From UBA2336 sp964538575 (lineage in GTDB: Bacteria; Bacteroidota; Bacteroidia; Cytophagales; Cyclobacteriaceae): DNA of 8,527 nt. The stretch covers positions 1-8,527 of the forward strand of contig CAZIGG010000124.1 of the NCBI GenBank assembly GCA_964538575.1, read 5' to 3'. Positions 1 through 6,955 of the stretch are shown here, in pieces (position 1 is the stretch's first letter; each line of letters opens with the position of its first letter). Under the pieces are notes generated by a model that made no database searches, was not told the origin of the DNA, and was given only the letters and a program-made list of their open reading frames with translations. The position numbers were made by a program, and so were the translations under genes.

Positions 1-100
1 CGGCAATGGCATTAATACTTTGCGAAGTCAGTACAGGTGTGCGGTGAACGTAAGGTTTAATCCGTTCGTGGGCTTGTTCGATGTCGTGTTTGGTGATCAT
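1..100 (-). CDS. PLP-dependent threonine/serine dehydratase-like enzyme, N-terminal fragment (cut by window edge)
   Basis: Only the first 33 codons lie in the window. The ATG is at 100-98 and the frame stays open to base 1. The peptide starts MITKHDIEQAHERIKPYV and continues with HRTPVLTSQSIN. An early 'I..A..RI.P.V.RTP(V/L)L.S' pattern is the usual N-terminus of fold-type II PLP enzymes of the threonine ammonia-lyase / serine dehydratase / serine racemase group. Those enzymes deaminate threonine or serine in the cytoplasm. The PLP lysine and the rest of the catalytic core are beyond the edge, so biosynthetic and catabolic types, or serine racemase, cannot be told apart. It lies 26 bp downstream of the START-domain gene on the same strand, so cotranscription is possible. 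No Shine-Dalgarno sequence is visible. Confidence 0.68.
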   Translation of the reverse strand, partial: MITKHDIEQAHERIKPYVHRTPVLTSQSINAIA

Positions 101-126
101 TTATCAAAAGTGGTTTTTGACCAACC

Positions 127-735
127 TCATTTACCTTCCATCCGATCAACCAGGTTCTTGAACGTTTCATAAGGCCCTTGCGTGCTGAACATGTTCACCA
201 CCCAAGCCGGGATCTGGCCACCGGGGTCTACGCGCACATCGCAGCGTATTTTTAGTTTAGCTTCACCTGTGGGTGTTAGTGTCAGCGTAGAGAACGAACT
301 GGGAACCCGCACGATATCCTCTACGGGCGGCAGGTAGTCCGGCATGCTGTTGATCGTTACGGTCAGTATTTTTGTTACGGAATCCCGGCTGAGCTTTACG
401 TGCAGAATCAAATCGCGGTCGCGGAGCGGAAACGGGGCGCTGACCTGCGCATAATAAATCAGTTCGGTGTCGCTTATTGTTTCCAGCACTTTGTGATTAG
501 ACTCCCGGTAGCGCCATTCACCGTAACGGGTTACATCCAGCACAATGGGAATGTATTTATCGATAGTAGAATTCACCTCGCACTCTACGCGTATATCACT
601 GAGGTCGGATCCTTCTACCGGACAGCCATAAATTTTGATATTGTCATTTTCTTTTTTGAGTTCACAGTTGGTTTGCGCCAGCGCAGCGGCCGGCAAAAGA
701 AAAAACAAGCACAAGGCATACGTTGTATATCTCAT
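127..735 (-). CDS. Secreted START-domain (lipid-binding fold) protein
   Basis: This 202-aa protein has a clear Sec signal peptide: a short basic start (MRY), a hydrophobic core (about residues 6-19) and an ALA-QT signal peptidase I site at 20/21. The mature part looks like one START domain. Visible landmarks are a WRYRES-type segment at about 75-80, PFPLRDRDLI near 101-110 (the 'P.P...RD' turn of START proteins) and a C-terminal DPGGQIPAWVVNMF helix region, matching the START signature 'G.IP.W.VN'. START domains form a hydrophobic pocket for lipids or other apolar ligands; the ligand here is unknown. The signal peptide implies a periplasmic location, and no lipobox cysteine follows the core. 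It lies 59 bp downstream of polA and 26 bp upstream of the dehydratase fragment, all on the minus strand. I see no functional link to polA. Family assignment is fairly firm; role is unknown. Confidence 0.8.
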   Translation of the reverse strand: MRYTTYALCLFFLLPAAALAQTNCELKKENDNIKIYGCPVEGSDLSDIRVECEVNSTIDKYIPIVLDVTRYGEWRYRESNHKVLETISDTELIYYAQVSAPFPLRDRDLILHVKLSRDSVTKILTVTINSMPDYLPPVEDIVRVPSSFSTLTLTPTGEAKLKIRCDVRVDPGGQIPAWVVNMFSTQGPYETFKNLVDRMEGK

Positions 736-794
736 ATTCGTATCGGTTTAATCTCTGGTCAAATGCTATCCGGTCTACTCCTGATCCAGACTGC

Positions 795-3545
795 TTAATG
801 CGCCTCCAGCCAGTTCTCCCCCACGCCCACTTCAACTTCCATCGGCACATCCAGCAGCACGGCATGTTCCATCAGCTTGCGTACGTTGTCCTTTACTTTA
901 TCAACCTCATCTTTGTGCACATCAAACACCAGCTCATCGTGCACCTGCATGATCATCTTTGTTTTCAGGTTCTCTTTGCTGAGCCAGCGCTGGATGTTGA
1001 TCATCGCGATCTTAATAATATCGGCTGCGCTTCCCTGGATGGGGGCGTTTATCGCGTTGCGTTCGGCAAAGCCGCGGGTGGTTACGTTGCGCGAATTGAT
1101 GTCGCGCAGGTAACGCCTTCTTCCCAGAATCGTTTCCACAAATTCCGTATCCCGCGCCTGGATGATGGAGTTATCCATGTAGCGTTTGATGGCATGAAAT
1201 TCCCGGAAGTAGGAATTGATGATCTCGGTGGCTTCGCTTCGGGAGATGCCTAAGTTCTGCGACAGGCCAAAGGCTGTGCTGCCGTACAAAATTCCAAAGT
1301 TCACTTCTTTGGCTTTTCGTCTCATGTCGGGCGTAACCTGGCCGATCTCAACCTTAAAAACTTTGGCAGCGGTTGTGGTGTGAATGTCGCGCTTGTTTTT
1401 AAACGCATCGATCATGATCTCATCTTTCGCGAACGAAGCCGCAATGCGCAACTCGATTTGCGAGTAATCGGCCGACATGAATAAGTAATCTTTATCACGC
1501 GCTACAAAGGCTTTTCTTATTTGCCTGCCTTTCTCCGTACGGATAGGAATGTTTTGAAGGTTCGGGTTATTAGAACTTAATCTTCCGGTGGCGGCAACGG
1601 CCTGCCGGTAATCGGTGTGAACTCTTCCGTCACGTTTACTGATCAGTCGCGGCAGCGCATCTACGTAGGTTGATCGAAGCTTTTCGTATTCACGATAGTC
1701 CAGAATTTTTTTAGCAATCGGATGATCGGCAGCAAGCTTGAGCAACACTTCTTCACCGGTTGCGTACTGACCGGTTTTGGTTTTCTTGGTTTTGCCGGCC
1801 TGGCCTGTTGGTGAATCCGCCAGCTTAAGCTTGTCAAACAAAATTTCGCCTAATTGTTTCGGTGAACCGATGTTAAATTCCGCTCCTGCTATTTTATAAA
1901 TCTCCTTCTGAACTCTTTCGCTTTCCTTCTTCAAGTCCTGCGACATAACAGCAAGCGCTTTTTCATCGATGCGAACGCCTTCGTATTCCATCGTGGCCAG
2001 CACTTTCATCAACGGCATTTCCACATCGTGCATCAGTTTTACGTGGCGTCTTTTTTCCAATTCTTTCGAAAGCTTGGGCTTGAGCTGCAGCGCCAGGTCG
2101 GCACGCTCGCAGGCAGCCTGAAGCTGACTTTGCTGATTCTCTTCTAATATCTGATACCCCAGATACAGCAGACAAAGTGTTTTCAAATCGTGCGAGGCTT
2201 CCGGCTCAATTAAATAGTGTGCAACGGTTGTATCGAAAAGATTTCCGCCCAGGTCAATCGAAAATTCTTTCAACGCAAGCATCACGCCTTTCAGGTTGTG
2301 GCCAACCTTGTTGATCTTCTCATCGGACAATATTCCTGCAAACTCCGCGAGGATCATCTGAACATTGTCCTTATCGAAAGAAACCAATGCCGCTTCTGTG
2401 GGAGCCCAGGCAAAAGCAAATCCTATCAACACTGAATTATGATGGATTGCTTCAACCGAAAATTCTTTCTGGGTTTTCAGTTTTTCAACAAGCGCTTTGC
2501 GCAAGGCTGAAGTATCAGCCAGTTTATAATTAACCTGTTCAGCCGAAAATGTTCTGGCATCCGCTGAAAGCGTTTCGGTTTCAACCGGTTCAGGATTGCT
2601 TCCAAACATGGAAAGCTGCGAGGCTTTGGGTGATACAATTGCCGCGGCCGCCTGCTGCGCGGCTGTGCCTCCGCCAAAAATACGGGGCATCATGGTTTTA
2701 AATTCCAGCTCTTCAATGATGGGCTTCAGCTTTACTTCATCCGGTCCTTTATATATGAGTGCTTCTTCATCGAAATGAACCGGAACATCTAATGAAATTG
2801 TAGCCAGTTGCTTGGAAAGAAGCGCCTGTTCTCCAAATTCTTCAACCCGTTCCTTTTGCTTTCCTTTTAATTCGTGCGAATGTTTGATGATGTTTTCAAC
2901 GGAGCCATATTTTTTAATCAGCTCGGCTGCAGTCTTCGGCCCAAAGCCGGGAATTCCCGGAATGTTATCCGAAGAATCTCCCTGCAAGCCAAGAATGTCA
3001 ATCACCTGTGACACATTTTCAATATCCCACTTCAGGCAAACCTCCTTCGGCCCCATGATGTCAACCGCGTTGCCCATGTAAGCGGGCTTATATAAATGAA
3101 TGTGTTCGGTAACAAGCTGCCCGAAATCTTTATCGGGCGTCATCATAAAAACTTCAAAGCCGAGCTTCTCCGCTTCTTTTGCCAGCGTTCCGATTATATC
3201 GTCCGCTTCATAGCCGTCCAGCTCCAGCACGGGGATGTTAAACCCGCGGATAATCTCCTTTACTTTAGGAACTCCGTAACGAATGTCTTCCGGGGTTTCC
3301 TGGCGATTGGCTTTGTACTCTTTAAATATCTCATCCCGGAAAGTTTTTGCAGATGTATCGAATGCCACGCCAATGTGCGTGGGTTTTTGCTTGGTGAGTA
3401 CTTCCAGCAACGTATTGGTAAAGCCGAAGGGGACAGACGTATTGATTCCTTTTGAGTTAATGCGGGGTGTTTTGGTAAAGGCAAAGTGCGCACGGTAAAC
3501 AAGCGCGTACGCATCGAGAAGAAAAAGTTTTTTTGTTTCGGCCAT
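795..3545 (-). CDS. polA: DNA polymerase I (5'-nuclease plus polymerase, degenerate 3'-5' exonuclease domain)
   Basis: Family A DNA polymerase of 916 aa that fills gaps and removes RNA primers in replication and repair. I chose the ATG at 3545 (MAETKKLFLLDAY) because known family members start there; an in-frame ATG at 3581 adds only 12 unconserved residues. The 5'-nuclease domain (about 1-290) looks active: LLDAY D11, AFD D63, YKANR 77-81, EADD 113-116, TPDKD 136-140, GDSSDN 189-194 and the HhH motif GIPGFGPKTA at 197. An Ala/Gln-rich linker follows near 295-330. The 3'-5' exonuclease fold (about 350-490) lacks its metal-binding residues: DTE is replaced by VEA (364-366), NLKYD by NLKGV (417-421), and Y..xD by A477...R481. 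The polymerase domain is complete: TGRLSS 653, motif A DYSQIELR with D693, motif B RRKAKEVNFGILYG with R742/K746/F750/Y754, and motif C VHDE with D870. It is likely a nick-translating, non-proofreading enzyme, as in Thermus. It is divergent from the acyl-CoA synthetase. Confidence 0.97.
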   Translation of the reverse strand: MAETKKLFLLDAYALVYRAHFAFTKTPRINSKGINTSVPFGFTNTLLEVLTKQKPTHIGVAFDTSAKTFRDEIFKEYKANRQETPEDIRYGVPKVKEIIRGFNIPVLELDGYEADDIIGTLAKEAEKLGFEVFMMTPDKDFGQLVTEHIHLYKPAYMGNAVDIMGPKEVCLKWDIENVSQVIDILGLQGDSSDNIPGIPGFGPKTAAELIKKYGSVENIIKHSHELKGKQKERVEEFGEQALLSKQLATISLDVPVHFDEEALIYKGPDEVKLKPIIEELEFKTMMPRIFGGGTAAQQAAAAIVSPKASQLSMFGSNPEPVETETLSADARTFSAEQVNYKLADTSALRKALVEKLKTQKEFSVEAIHHNSVLIGFAFAWAPTEAALVSFDKDNVQMILAEFAGILSDEKINKVGHNLKGVMLALKEFSIDLGGNLFDTTVAHYLIEPEASHDLKTLCLLYLGYQILEENQQSQLQAACERADLALQLKPKLSKELEKRRHVKLMHDVEMPLMKVLATMEYEGVRIDEKALAVMSQDLKKESERVQKEIYKIAGAEFNIGSPKQLGEILFDKLKLADSPTGQAGKTKKTKTGQYATGEEVLLKLAADHPIAKKILDYREYEKLRSTYVDALPRLISKRDGRVHTDYRQAVAATGRLSSNNPNLQNIPIRTEKGRQIRKAFVARDKDYLFMSADYSQIELRIAASFAKDEIMIDAFKNKRDIHTTTAAKVFKVEIGQVTPDMRRKAKEVNFGILYGSTAFGLSQNLGISRSEATEIINSYFREFHAIKRYMDNSIIQARDTEFVETILGRRRYLRDINSRNVTTRGFAERNAINAPIQGSAADIIKIAMINIQRWLSKENLKTKMIMQVHDELVFDVHKDEVDKVKDNVRKLMEHAVLLDVPMEVEVGVGENWLEAH

Positions 3546-3556
3546 GGGGCTAAGGT

Positions 3557-3589
3557 AGAAAAGAAGACCTTTTGTTTTCACTCTTTTCT
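3557..3589. repeat. 8-bp inverted repeat in the polA / acyl-CoA synthetase divergent intergenic region
   Basis: AGAAAAGA at 3557-3564 is the exact reverse complement of TCTTTTCT at 3582-3589. The arms are separated by 17 bp. It sits in the 74-bp gap between the divergent starts at 3545 and 3620, where both promoters are expected. It could be an operator dyad or chance, because the arms are homopurine/homopyrimidine and of low complexity. I could not place a convincing -33/-7 promoter pair for either gene here. Confidence 0.25.
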
Positions 3590-3619
3590 GAGTAAATCGT
3601 AATACCTAAACACAACCGT

Positions 3620-5263
3620 ATGCCTTCGAGCCCGTTAGCGCAGTTTTTAAAATGGGAGAAAGAAATTCCCGAAAATATATTCCTCCGTCAGCCTATTTCG
3701 GGCGAATGGAAGACCTGGACATACCGGCAGGCAGGCGATGAAATCCGGAGAATTGCTGCCGGCATTAAGGCGACAGGTATTCCCGGAAAAAGCAACATTG
3801 CCATACTTTCAAAAAATTGCGCGCATTGGGTAATGGCCGATCTTGCTATTATGATGTGCGGTCATGTTTCCGTTCCGCTTTACGCAACACTATCGGCATC
3901 GGCCATCCGGCAGATTTTGGAACACAGCGAAAGTAAATTGGTTGTTGTCGGGAAGCTTGACAACTATGACGAACAAAAAAGCGGCATTCCTGACAGCATT
4001 ATAAAGCTTGGCATTTCGCAATACGATATTAAGGAAAACAATACGTGGGAAGACTGGGTAAAAAAATACGAACCGGTTCAACAAACCTTCTCATGGAAGT
4101 CTGATGATCTCATGACGATCATCTACACCTCCGGCACAACGGGCAAGCCGAAAGGCGTGATGCACACTGTTGAAGCCTTTGATGCAACCGTTACGCAGGT
4201 AACGACAGAATTGAAGCTGCAAAAGCATCCAAATATGTTTTCGTATTTACCGATGTCGCACATTGCCGAACGCATGGGCATTGAGATGATTGCCATTTAC
4301 GATGGCGGAAGGTTATCGTTTGCAGAATCGCTTGAGCTGTTCCCGAAAAACCTGGCCGATACGCAGCCCACAACATTCTTTGCCGTACCGCGCATCTGGG
4401 GAAAATTCAAAGAGAAGATTCTCGAAAAGCTTCCGCAGAAAAAGCTTGACAGGTTACTGTCCATTCCGATCATCAGCTCGATTGTTAAAAAGAGTATTAA
4501 AAAGAAGCTGGGTGTTGCCAAAGCCGAATACATCGTTAGCGGGGCGGCACCGCTTTCTCCTGATCTGATCACATGGTTTGAGAAGCTCGGTATAAATATC
4601 CTTCAGGCCTATGGCATGACGGAAGATTGTGTTTACGCACACTTCAACCGTCCCGATGATAAAAAGCTTGGAACCGTTGGCAAGCCGTTGCAGGGGTTGA
4701 AGGTTAAAATTGCCCCGGACGGTGAAATTCGTTTGAAGAGTAAAGGAAATACGATCGGATATTATAAAGAGCCTGAGCTCAGTAAAGAACTTTTCGATGA
4801 AGAAGGATTTTTACGCACCGGTGACCAGGGTGAAGTTTCAAGTGATGGGTTTTTAACCATTACGGGGCGGACAAAAGATCAGTTTAAAACGGATAAGGGA
4901 AAATACATCGCGCCCGCGCCCATTGAAATGAAATTACTGCTCAACACCGATATCGAACAGGTTTGTGTTGTGGGCATGGGCGTTCCGCAGCCGATGGCGC
5001 TTGTTGTGCTGTCTGCATTAGGCAAAAGCAAGACAAAAGAAGAACTCAGCGAAAGCATAAGTAAGTCCATCGCAGAGCTTAATCCTTCACTGGAATCATT
5101 CGAAGCAATCGAAAAAGCAGTTGTTATGAAATCCGACTGGACAATTGAAAACGGGTTGATGACGCCTTCGATGAAGATCAAGCGTAACGAAGTTGAAAAG
5201 ATTCATCTCCCTAAATATCCTGCCTGGTTTGGATTGGAGGGAAAAGTTGTATGGGAGGAGTAA
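3620..5263 (+). CDS. Long-chain fatty-acid--CoA ligase (AMP-forming acyl-CoA synthetase)
   Basis: This 547-aa ANL-superfamily enzyme activates a fatty acid with ATP to an acyl-adenylate and then transfers it to CoA. It supplies beta-oxidation or lipid synthesis at the cytoplasmic membrane face. Motifs in order: P-loop YTSGTTGKPKG at 169-179; PMSHIAERMG at 211-220, a hallmark of the FAA1-type long-chain group; VSGAAPLSP near 306-313; the adenylate motif YGMTED at 331-336; the TGD motif at 400-402; the hinge GRTKDQFKTDKGKYIAP at 416-432; and C-terminal TPSMKIKR at 515-522, which carries the candidate catalytic lysine (K519 or K521). All core motifs are intact and the length is normal for a slightly compact family member. 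No signal peptide or transmembrane segment is evident. The start at 3620 puts MPSSPLAQF directly before the conserved N-terminal lid. It is divergent from polA and convergent with the DinB-type gene, so probably a single-gene transcript. Chain-length preference cannot be read from sequence. Confidence 0.94.
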   Translation: MPSSPLAQFLKWEKEIPENIFLRQPISGEWKTWTYRQAGDEIRRIAAGIKATGIPGKSNIAILSKNCAHWVMADLAIMMCGHVSVPLYATLSASAIRQILEHSESKLVVVGKLDNYDEQKSGIPDSIIKLGISQYDIKENNTWEDWVKKYEPVQQTFSWKSDDLMTIIYTSGTTGKPKGVMHTVEAFDATVTQVTTELKLQKHPNMFSYLPMSHIAERMGIEMIAIYDGGRLSFAESLELFPKNLADTQPTTFFAVPRIWGKFKEKILEKLPQKKLDRLLSIPIISSIVKKSIKKKLGVAKAEYIVSGAAPLSPDLITWFEKLGINILQAYGMTEDCVYAHFNRPDDKKLGTVGKPLQGLKVKIAPDGEIRLKSKGNTIGYYKEPELSKELFDEEGFLRTGDQGEVSSDGFLTITGRTKDQFKTDKGKYIAPAPIEMKLLLNTDIEQVCVVGMGVPQPMALVVLSALGKSKTKEELSESISKSIAELNPSLESFEAIEKAVVMKSDWTIENGLMTPSMKIKRNEVEKIHLPKYPAWFGLEGKVVWEE

Positions 5264-5324
5264 TGACGAATAAAGAGTGCAGAGTGACGAATATTCGTAA
5301 CTCGTTATTCTGCATTCGTCACTA
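5261..5324. repeat. 64-bp imperfect palindrome, likely bidirectional terminator or dispersed palindromic element
   Basis: The sequence folds symmetrically about 5292/5293 without any gap. By hand count, 24 of 32 opposed positions are Watson-Crick pairs, 2 are G-T and 6 are mismatches. The centre ACGAATATTCGT (5287-5298) is a perfect 12-bp palindrome. The octamer TGACGAAT occurs at 5264 and 5285, and its complement ATTCGT(C/A)A occurs at 5293 and 5314, so each pair is spaced exactly 21 bp. The element begins on the TAA stop of the acyl-CoA synthetase and ends 3 bp before the stop codon of the convergent DinB-type gene. TTTT (5325-5328) follows on the plus strand, so it could terminate the synthetase transcript. 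Its size and symmetry also resemble repeated intergenic palindromes or short MITE-like elements, but only one copy is in the window. Confidence 0.75.
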
Positions 5325-5327
5325 TTT

Positions 5328-5798
5328 TCAATCTTTCCACTGCCCGGTAATCACCCGGTCGTAGGTGATAAAATCGGTATTGATCGGTTCAAATCCTTTT
5401 TGTCGCATCAGCATAGCTACCTGTGCGCGATGGTATGATGAATGATTCACCAGATGGATCATAATGTTTTCAACATTATTGGTGTACGGATCGTTGGTAT
5501 AATTTCTGTACGTAAGCTCGCGGTCAAAATTGTCCGTGCTATCCACAAACTCAAGCCATTGTTTGCCGACATCTTCTGCCATTTCCAACAGGCGTTCCAA
5601 TGAATACTCACCCCAAAGTTTAACATCGGGAGTTGGCAATCCTTTAATCCGGTGAAGCCATAAATACTGTGCAGCCAGCACGTGGCCCATCAGTTGCAGA
5701 ATTTTTGCATCGGTTACGTTTTGCTTTTGAATCGCCCCCAGCACGCGCCTGTTCGACCAGTAATTGTAGTTGTAGAGCTTTAGAAAATATTTCTTCAC
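5328..5798 (-). CDS. DinB-family four-helix metal-binding protein, GTG start
   Basis: This 156-aa protein has the DinB/YfiT pattern: an early helix with YNYWSNRRVL (11-20), a GHVLAAQYLWLHR segment with H39, and the C-terminal NHSSYHRAQV segment with H119 and H123. H39/H119/H123 would form the usual three-histidine metal site. Bacterial members of this superfamily include thiol-dependent S-transferases (for example with bacillithiol) and many DNA-damage-induced proteins of unknown reaction; none of that can be assigned here. The start must be the GTG at 5798-5796. An in-frame TAA lies 9 bp upstream, and the next Met (M37) is inside the first conserved helix. That upstream TAA is the stop of the 2OG oxygenase gene in the same reading frame, so the two genes are almost certainly translated from one message. 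No Shine-Dalgarno is visible before the GTG. Confidence 0.85.
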   Translation of the reverse strand: MKKYFLKLYNYNYWSNRRVLGAIQKQNVTDAKILQLMGHVLAAQYLWLHRIKGLPTPDVKLWGEYSLERLLEMAEDVGKQWLEFVDSTDNFDRELTYRNYTNDPYTNNVENIMIHLVNHSSYHRAQVAMLMRQKGFEPINTDFITYDRVITGQWKD

Positions 5799-5807
5799 CG
5801 GGTTTGC

Positions 5808-6419
5808 TTAAATGTGTTTCAAATCTACCAATTGATCGAGTATCCAGCCGGTGATGCTTAATCGTTCGCGCGTGGCCGGCAATACTTCGTGTTCAATTTC
5901 ATCGCTGCGGAAAATTACTAATCTTCCGGCCACCGGTAAAAAATCTTTCGTACGGCCGGGCAAATACATGCGTAGCTGGCCGCCCTGTTCTTCTTTCCAA
6001 TCATTATTCAAATAAAGAATAACCGAAAGCTTGCGGTGATCGTCTTTTTTAAACTGGTCGAGGTGACGTTTGTAAAACGATCCTTCCGGGTAAACGGTCA
6101 TGTGTACTTCAAAATCTTTCAGGCTCAGGAACAACGCCTGGTTGAGATACTGAACAAGCTCGTGCAGCCTGTTTAAATAGACGTTGACTGCCCCGGGTGA
6201 ATCCGTTTTATCAAGCCATTTAATATAATCTCCGCGAATGCTTTCCTGGATTTGCAACGCCTGCCTATTGCCAATGCCTGCTTTTTTAAAATCGGATGAA
6301 GCATGAAACCCTCCGGCCTTCAGAATTTCATCAATCTCGGATTGGCTCAAAAATTGATCTTCCACGGCAAATCCGTGTTCGGCCAATCCGTCCGCAAGTG
6401 CATCAAATACCGGGTTCAT
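5808..6419 (-). CDS. 2-oxoglutarate/Fe(II)-dependent oxygenase, PHD/EGLN-like (SM-20 type prolyl hydroxylase family)
   Basis: This 203-aa protein contains a full double-stranded beta-helix 2OG oxygenase. These enzymes couple O2 and 2-oxoglutarate decarboxylation to hydroxylation of a substrate. The iron triad is H119-x-D121 in YKRHLD and H177 in EHEVLPA. The 2-oxoglutarate-binding arginine is R186 in RLS, nine residues after H177. The sequence follows human PHD2 closely: IRGDYIKW (61-68) corresponds to IRGDKITW, Y110-P111 to Y303-P304, ILYLNNDW (134-141) to IYYLNKDW, GGQLRMY to GGILRIF, and HEVLPATRER to HEVQPAYATR. The best-studied bacterial relative, Pseudomonas PPHD, hydroxylates a proline in EF-Tu. 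A protein prolyl hydroxylase role is therefore plausible but inferred. It is first in a two-gene minus-strand unit with the DinB-type gene and is divergent from the lipoprotein gene. No signal peptide; cytoplasmic. Confidence 0.9.
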   Translation of the reverse strand: MNPVFDALADGLAEHGFAVEDQFLSQSEIDEILKAGGFHASSDFKKAGIGNRQALQIQESIRGDYIKWLDKTDSPGAVNVYLNRLHELVQYLNQALFLSLKDFEVHMTVYPEGSFYKRHLDQFKKDDHRKLSVILYLNNDWKEEQGGQLRMYLPGRTKDFLPVAGRLVIFRSDEIEHEVLPATRERLSITGWILDQLVDLKHI

Positions 6420-6423
6420 GTAA

Positions 6424-6431
6424 CAAATTTA
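6424..6431 (-). promoter_or_regulatory. Candidate Bacteroidota -7 box for the 2OG oxygenase gene
   Basis: On the minus strand this reads TAAATTTG, a full match to the Bacteroidota -7 consensus TAnnTTTG. It lies only 4 bp before the ATG at 6419, so transcription would begin at or next to the start codon, giving a leaderless message. No TTG/TTTG stands at the expected 19-21 bp upstream; the nearest TTTG is 26 bp away. An AT-rich 8-mer with six fixed positions can occur by chance. Confidence 0.25.
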
Positions 6432-6474
6432 AGCGGTAATGCCGAATGTTTATATTGCAAACCTGATATACGAA

Positions 6475-6930
6475 ATGAAAAGAATTAACCTGATAATCCT
6501 GACGTCCCTGACGGGTTTATTGTTGCTGGCAAGCTGCGGACCAAGAGAAGATATCAAATTCAAATACGTTAAAGACGTTATTGTTGATGCGAATACAGAA
6601 CCGCTGCTCAAGGGCACTGCTGTGTTATACAATCCCAACAAGCAGCGGATGAAACTGCGCAAGATCAATGTAGATGTTTATGTAAATGGTAAAAAAGCCG
6701 CACGCATTGATCAGGAGCCTTCGTTAGTGATTCCTTCGGAAGCGGAATTTTCCGTGCCGCTGGAAGTGAAACTGAACATGAAAGAGCTTGGCTTTATGGA
6801 TACACTTTTCGGTGTACTGGGGGGCAAAAAGATGAAGGTGCGATATAAAGGAACAATCAGTGTAACTTATAAAGGCGTTCCTGTCCGGGTTCCGGTAGAT
6901 TATGAAAGCACCGTTAATTTCAGATTTTAA
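6475..6930 (+). CDS. LEA type 2 (WHy-like) lipoprotein
   Basis: I start this 151-aa protein at the ATG at 6475, because MKRINLIILTSLTGLL begins a lipoprotein signal peptide. An in-frame ATG at 6439 would bury the signal behind 12 extra residues. The lipobox LASC gives a lipidated Cys21 after signal peptidase II cleavage. The mature part is one beta-rich domain with the LEA-2 layout. It has a YNPNKQRMKLRKINVDVYVNGK stretch (about 51-72, 'NPN...L.L..I..DVYVNGK'), an IPSEAEFSVPLEV strand near 86-98, and VPVDYESTVNF near the end. LEA-2/WHy domains are linked to desiccation or stress tolerance in plants and occur as lipoproteins in many Bacteroidota; a molecular role is not known. It should sit in the periplasm anchored to a membrane. 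It is divergent from the 2OG oxygenase and 25 bp upstream of the histidine kinase, so the two are probably cotranscribed. Confidence 0.78.
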   Translation: MKRINLIILTSLTGLLLLASCGPREDIKFKYVKDVIVDANTEPLLKGTAVLYNPNKQRMKLRKINVDVYVNGKKAARIDQEPSLVIPSEAEFSVPLEVKLNMKELGFMDTLFGVLGGKKMKVRYKGTISVTYKGVPVRVPVDYESTVNFRF

Positions 6931-6955
6931 ACTAATTTATCGCTGAATAGCCTGC

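Noticed and set aside
736..794. Promoter or terminator between polA and the START gene
   Set aside because: TAGCATTTG has three instead of two bases between TA and TTTG and no -33 element. The only stem (TCTGG/CCAGA) has a loop of about 30 nt. Neither is convincing.
400..1253. Long plus-strand open frames (400-798 and 723-1253) opposite the START and polA genes
   Set aside because: They are antisense to genes with clear domains, lack ribosome-binding sites, and translate to low-quality His/Phe-rich sequence typical of the opposite strand of real genes.
3552..3571. AAGGT...ACCTT hairpin followed by TTGTTTT, read as a terminator on the plus strand
   Set aside because: A 5-bp AT-leaning stem with a 10-nt loop is too weak, and no plus-strand gene upstream needs a terminator here because polA is divergent.
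3546..3581. Longer DNA polymerase I starting at ATG 3581 (928 aa)
   Set aside because: The extra 12 residues (MKTKGLLFYLSP) are unlike family N-termini, which begin a few residues before the first LLDxx motif. The ATG at 3545 fits that pattern. The length match to E. coli PolA (928) is coincidental, because the exonuclease loop is shorter here.
6439..6474. Lipoprotein start at ATG 6439
   Set aside because: It would place 12 residues before an otherwise textbook MKR... lipoprotein signal peptide, and it would use up the promoter space between the divergent genes.
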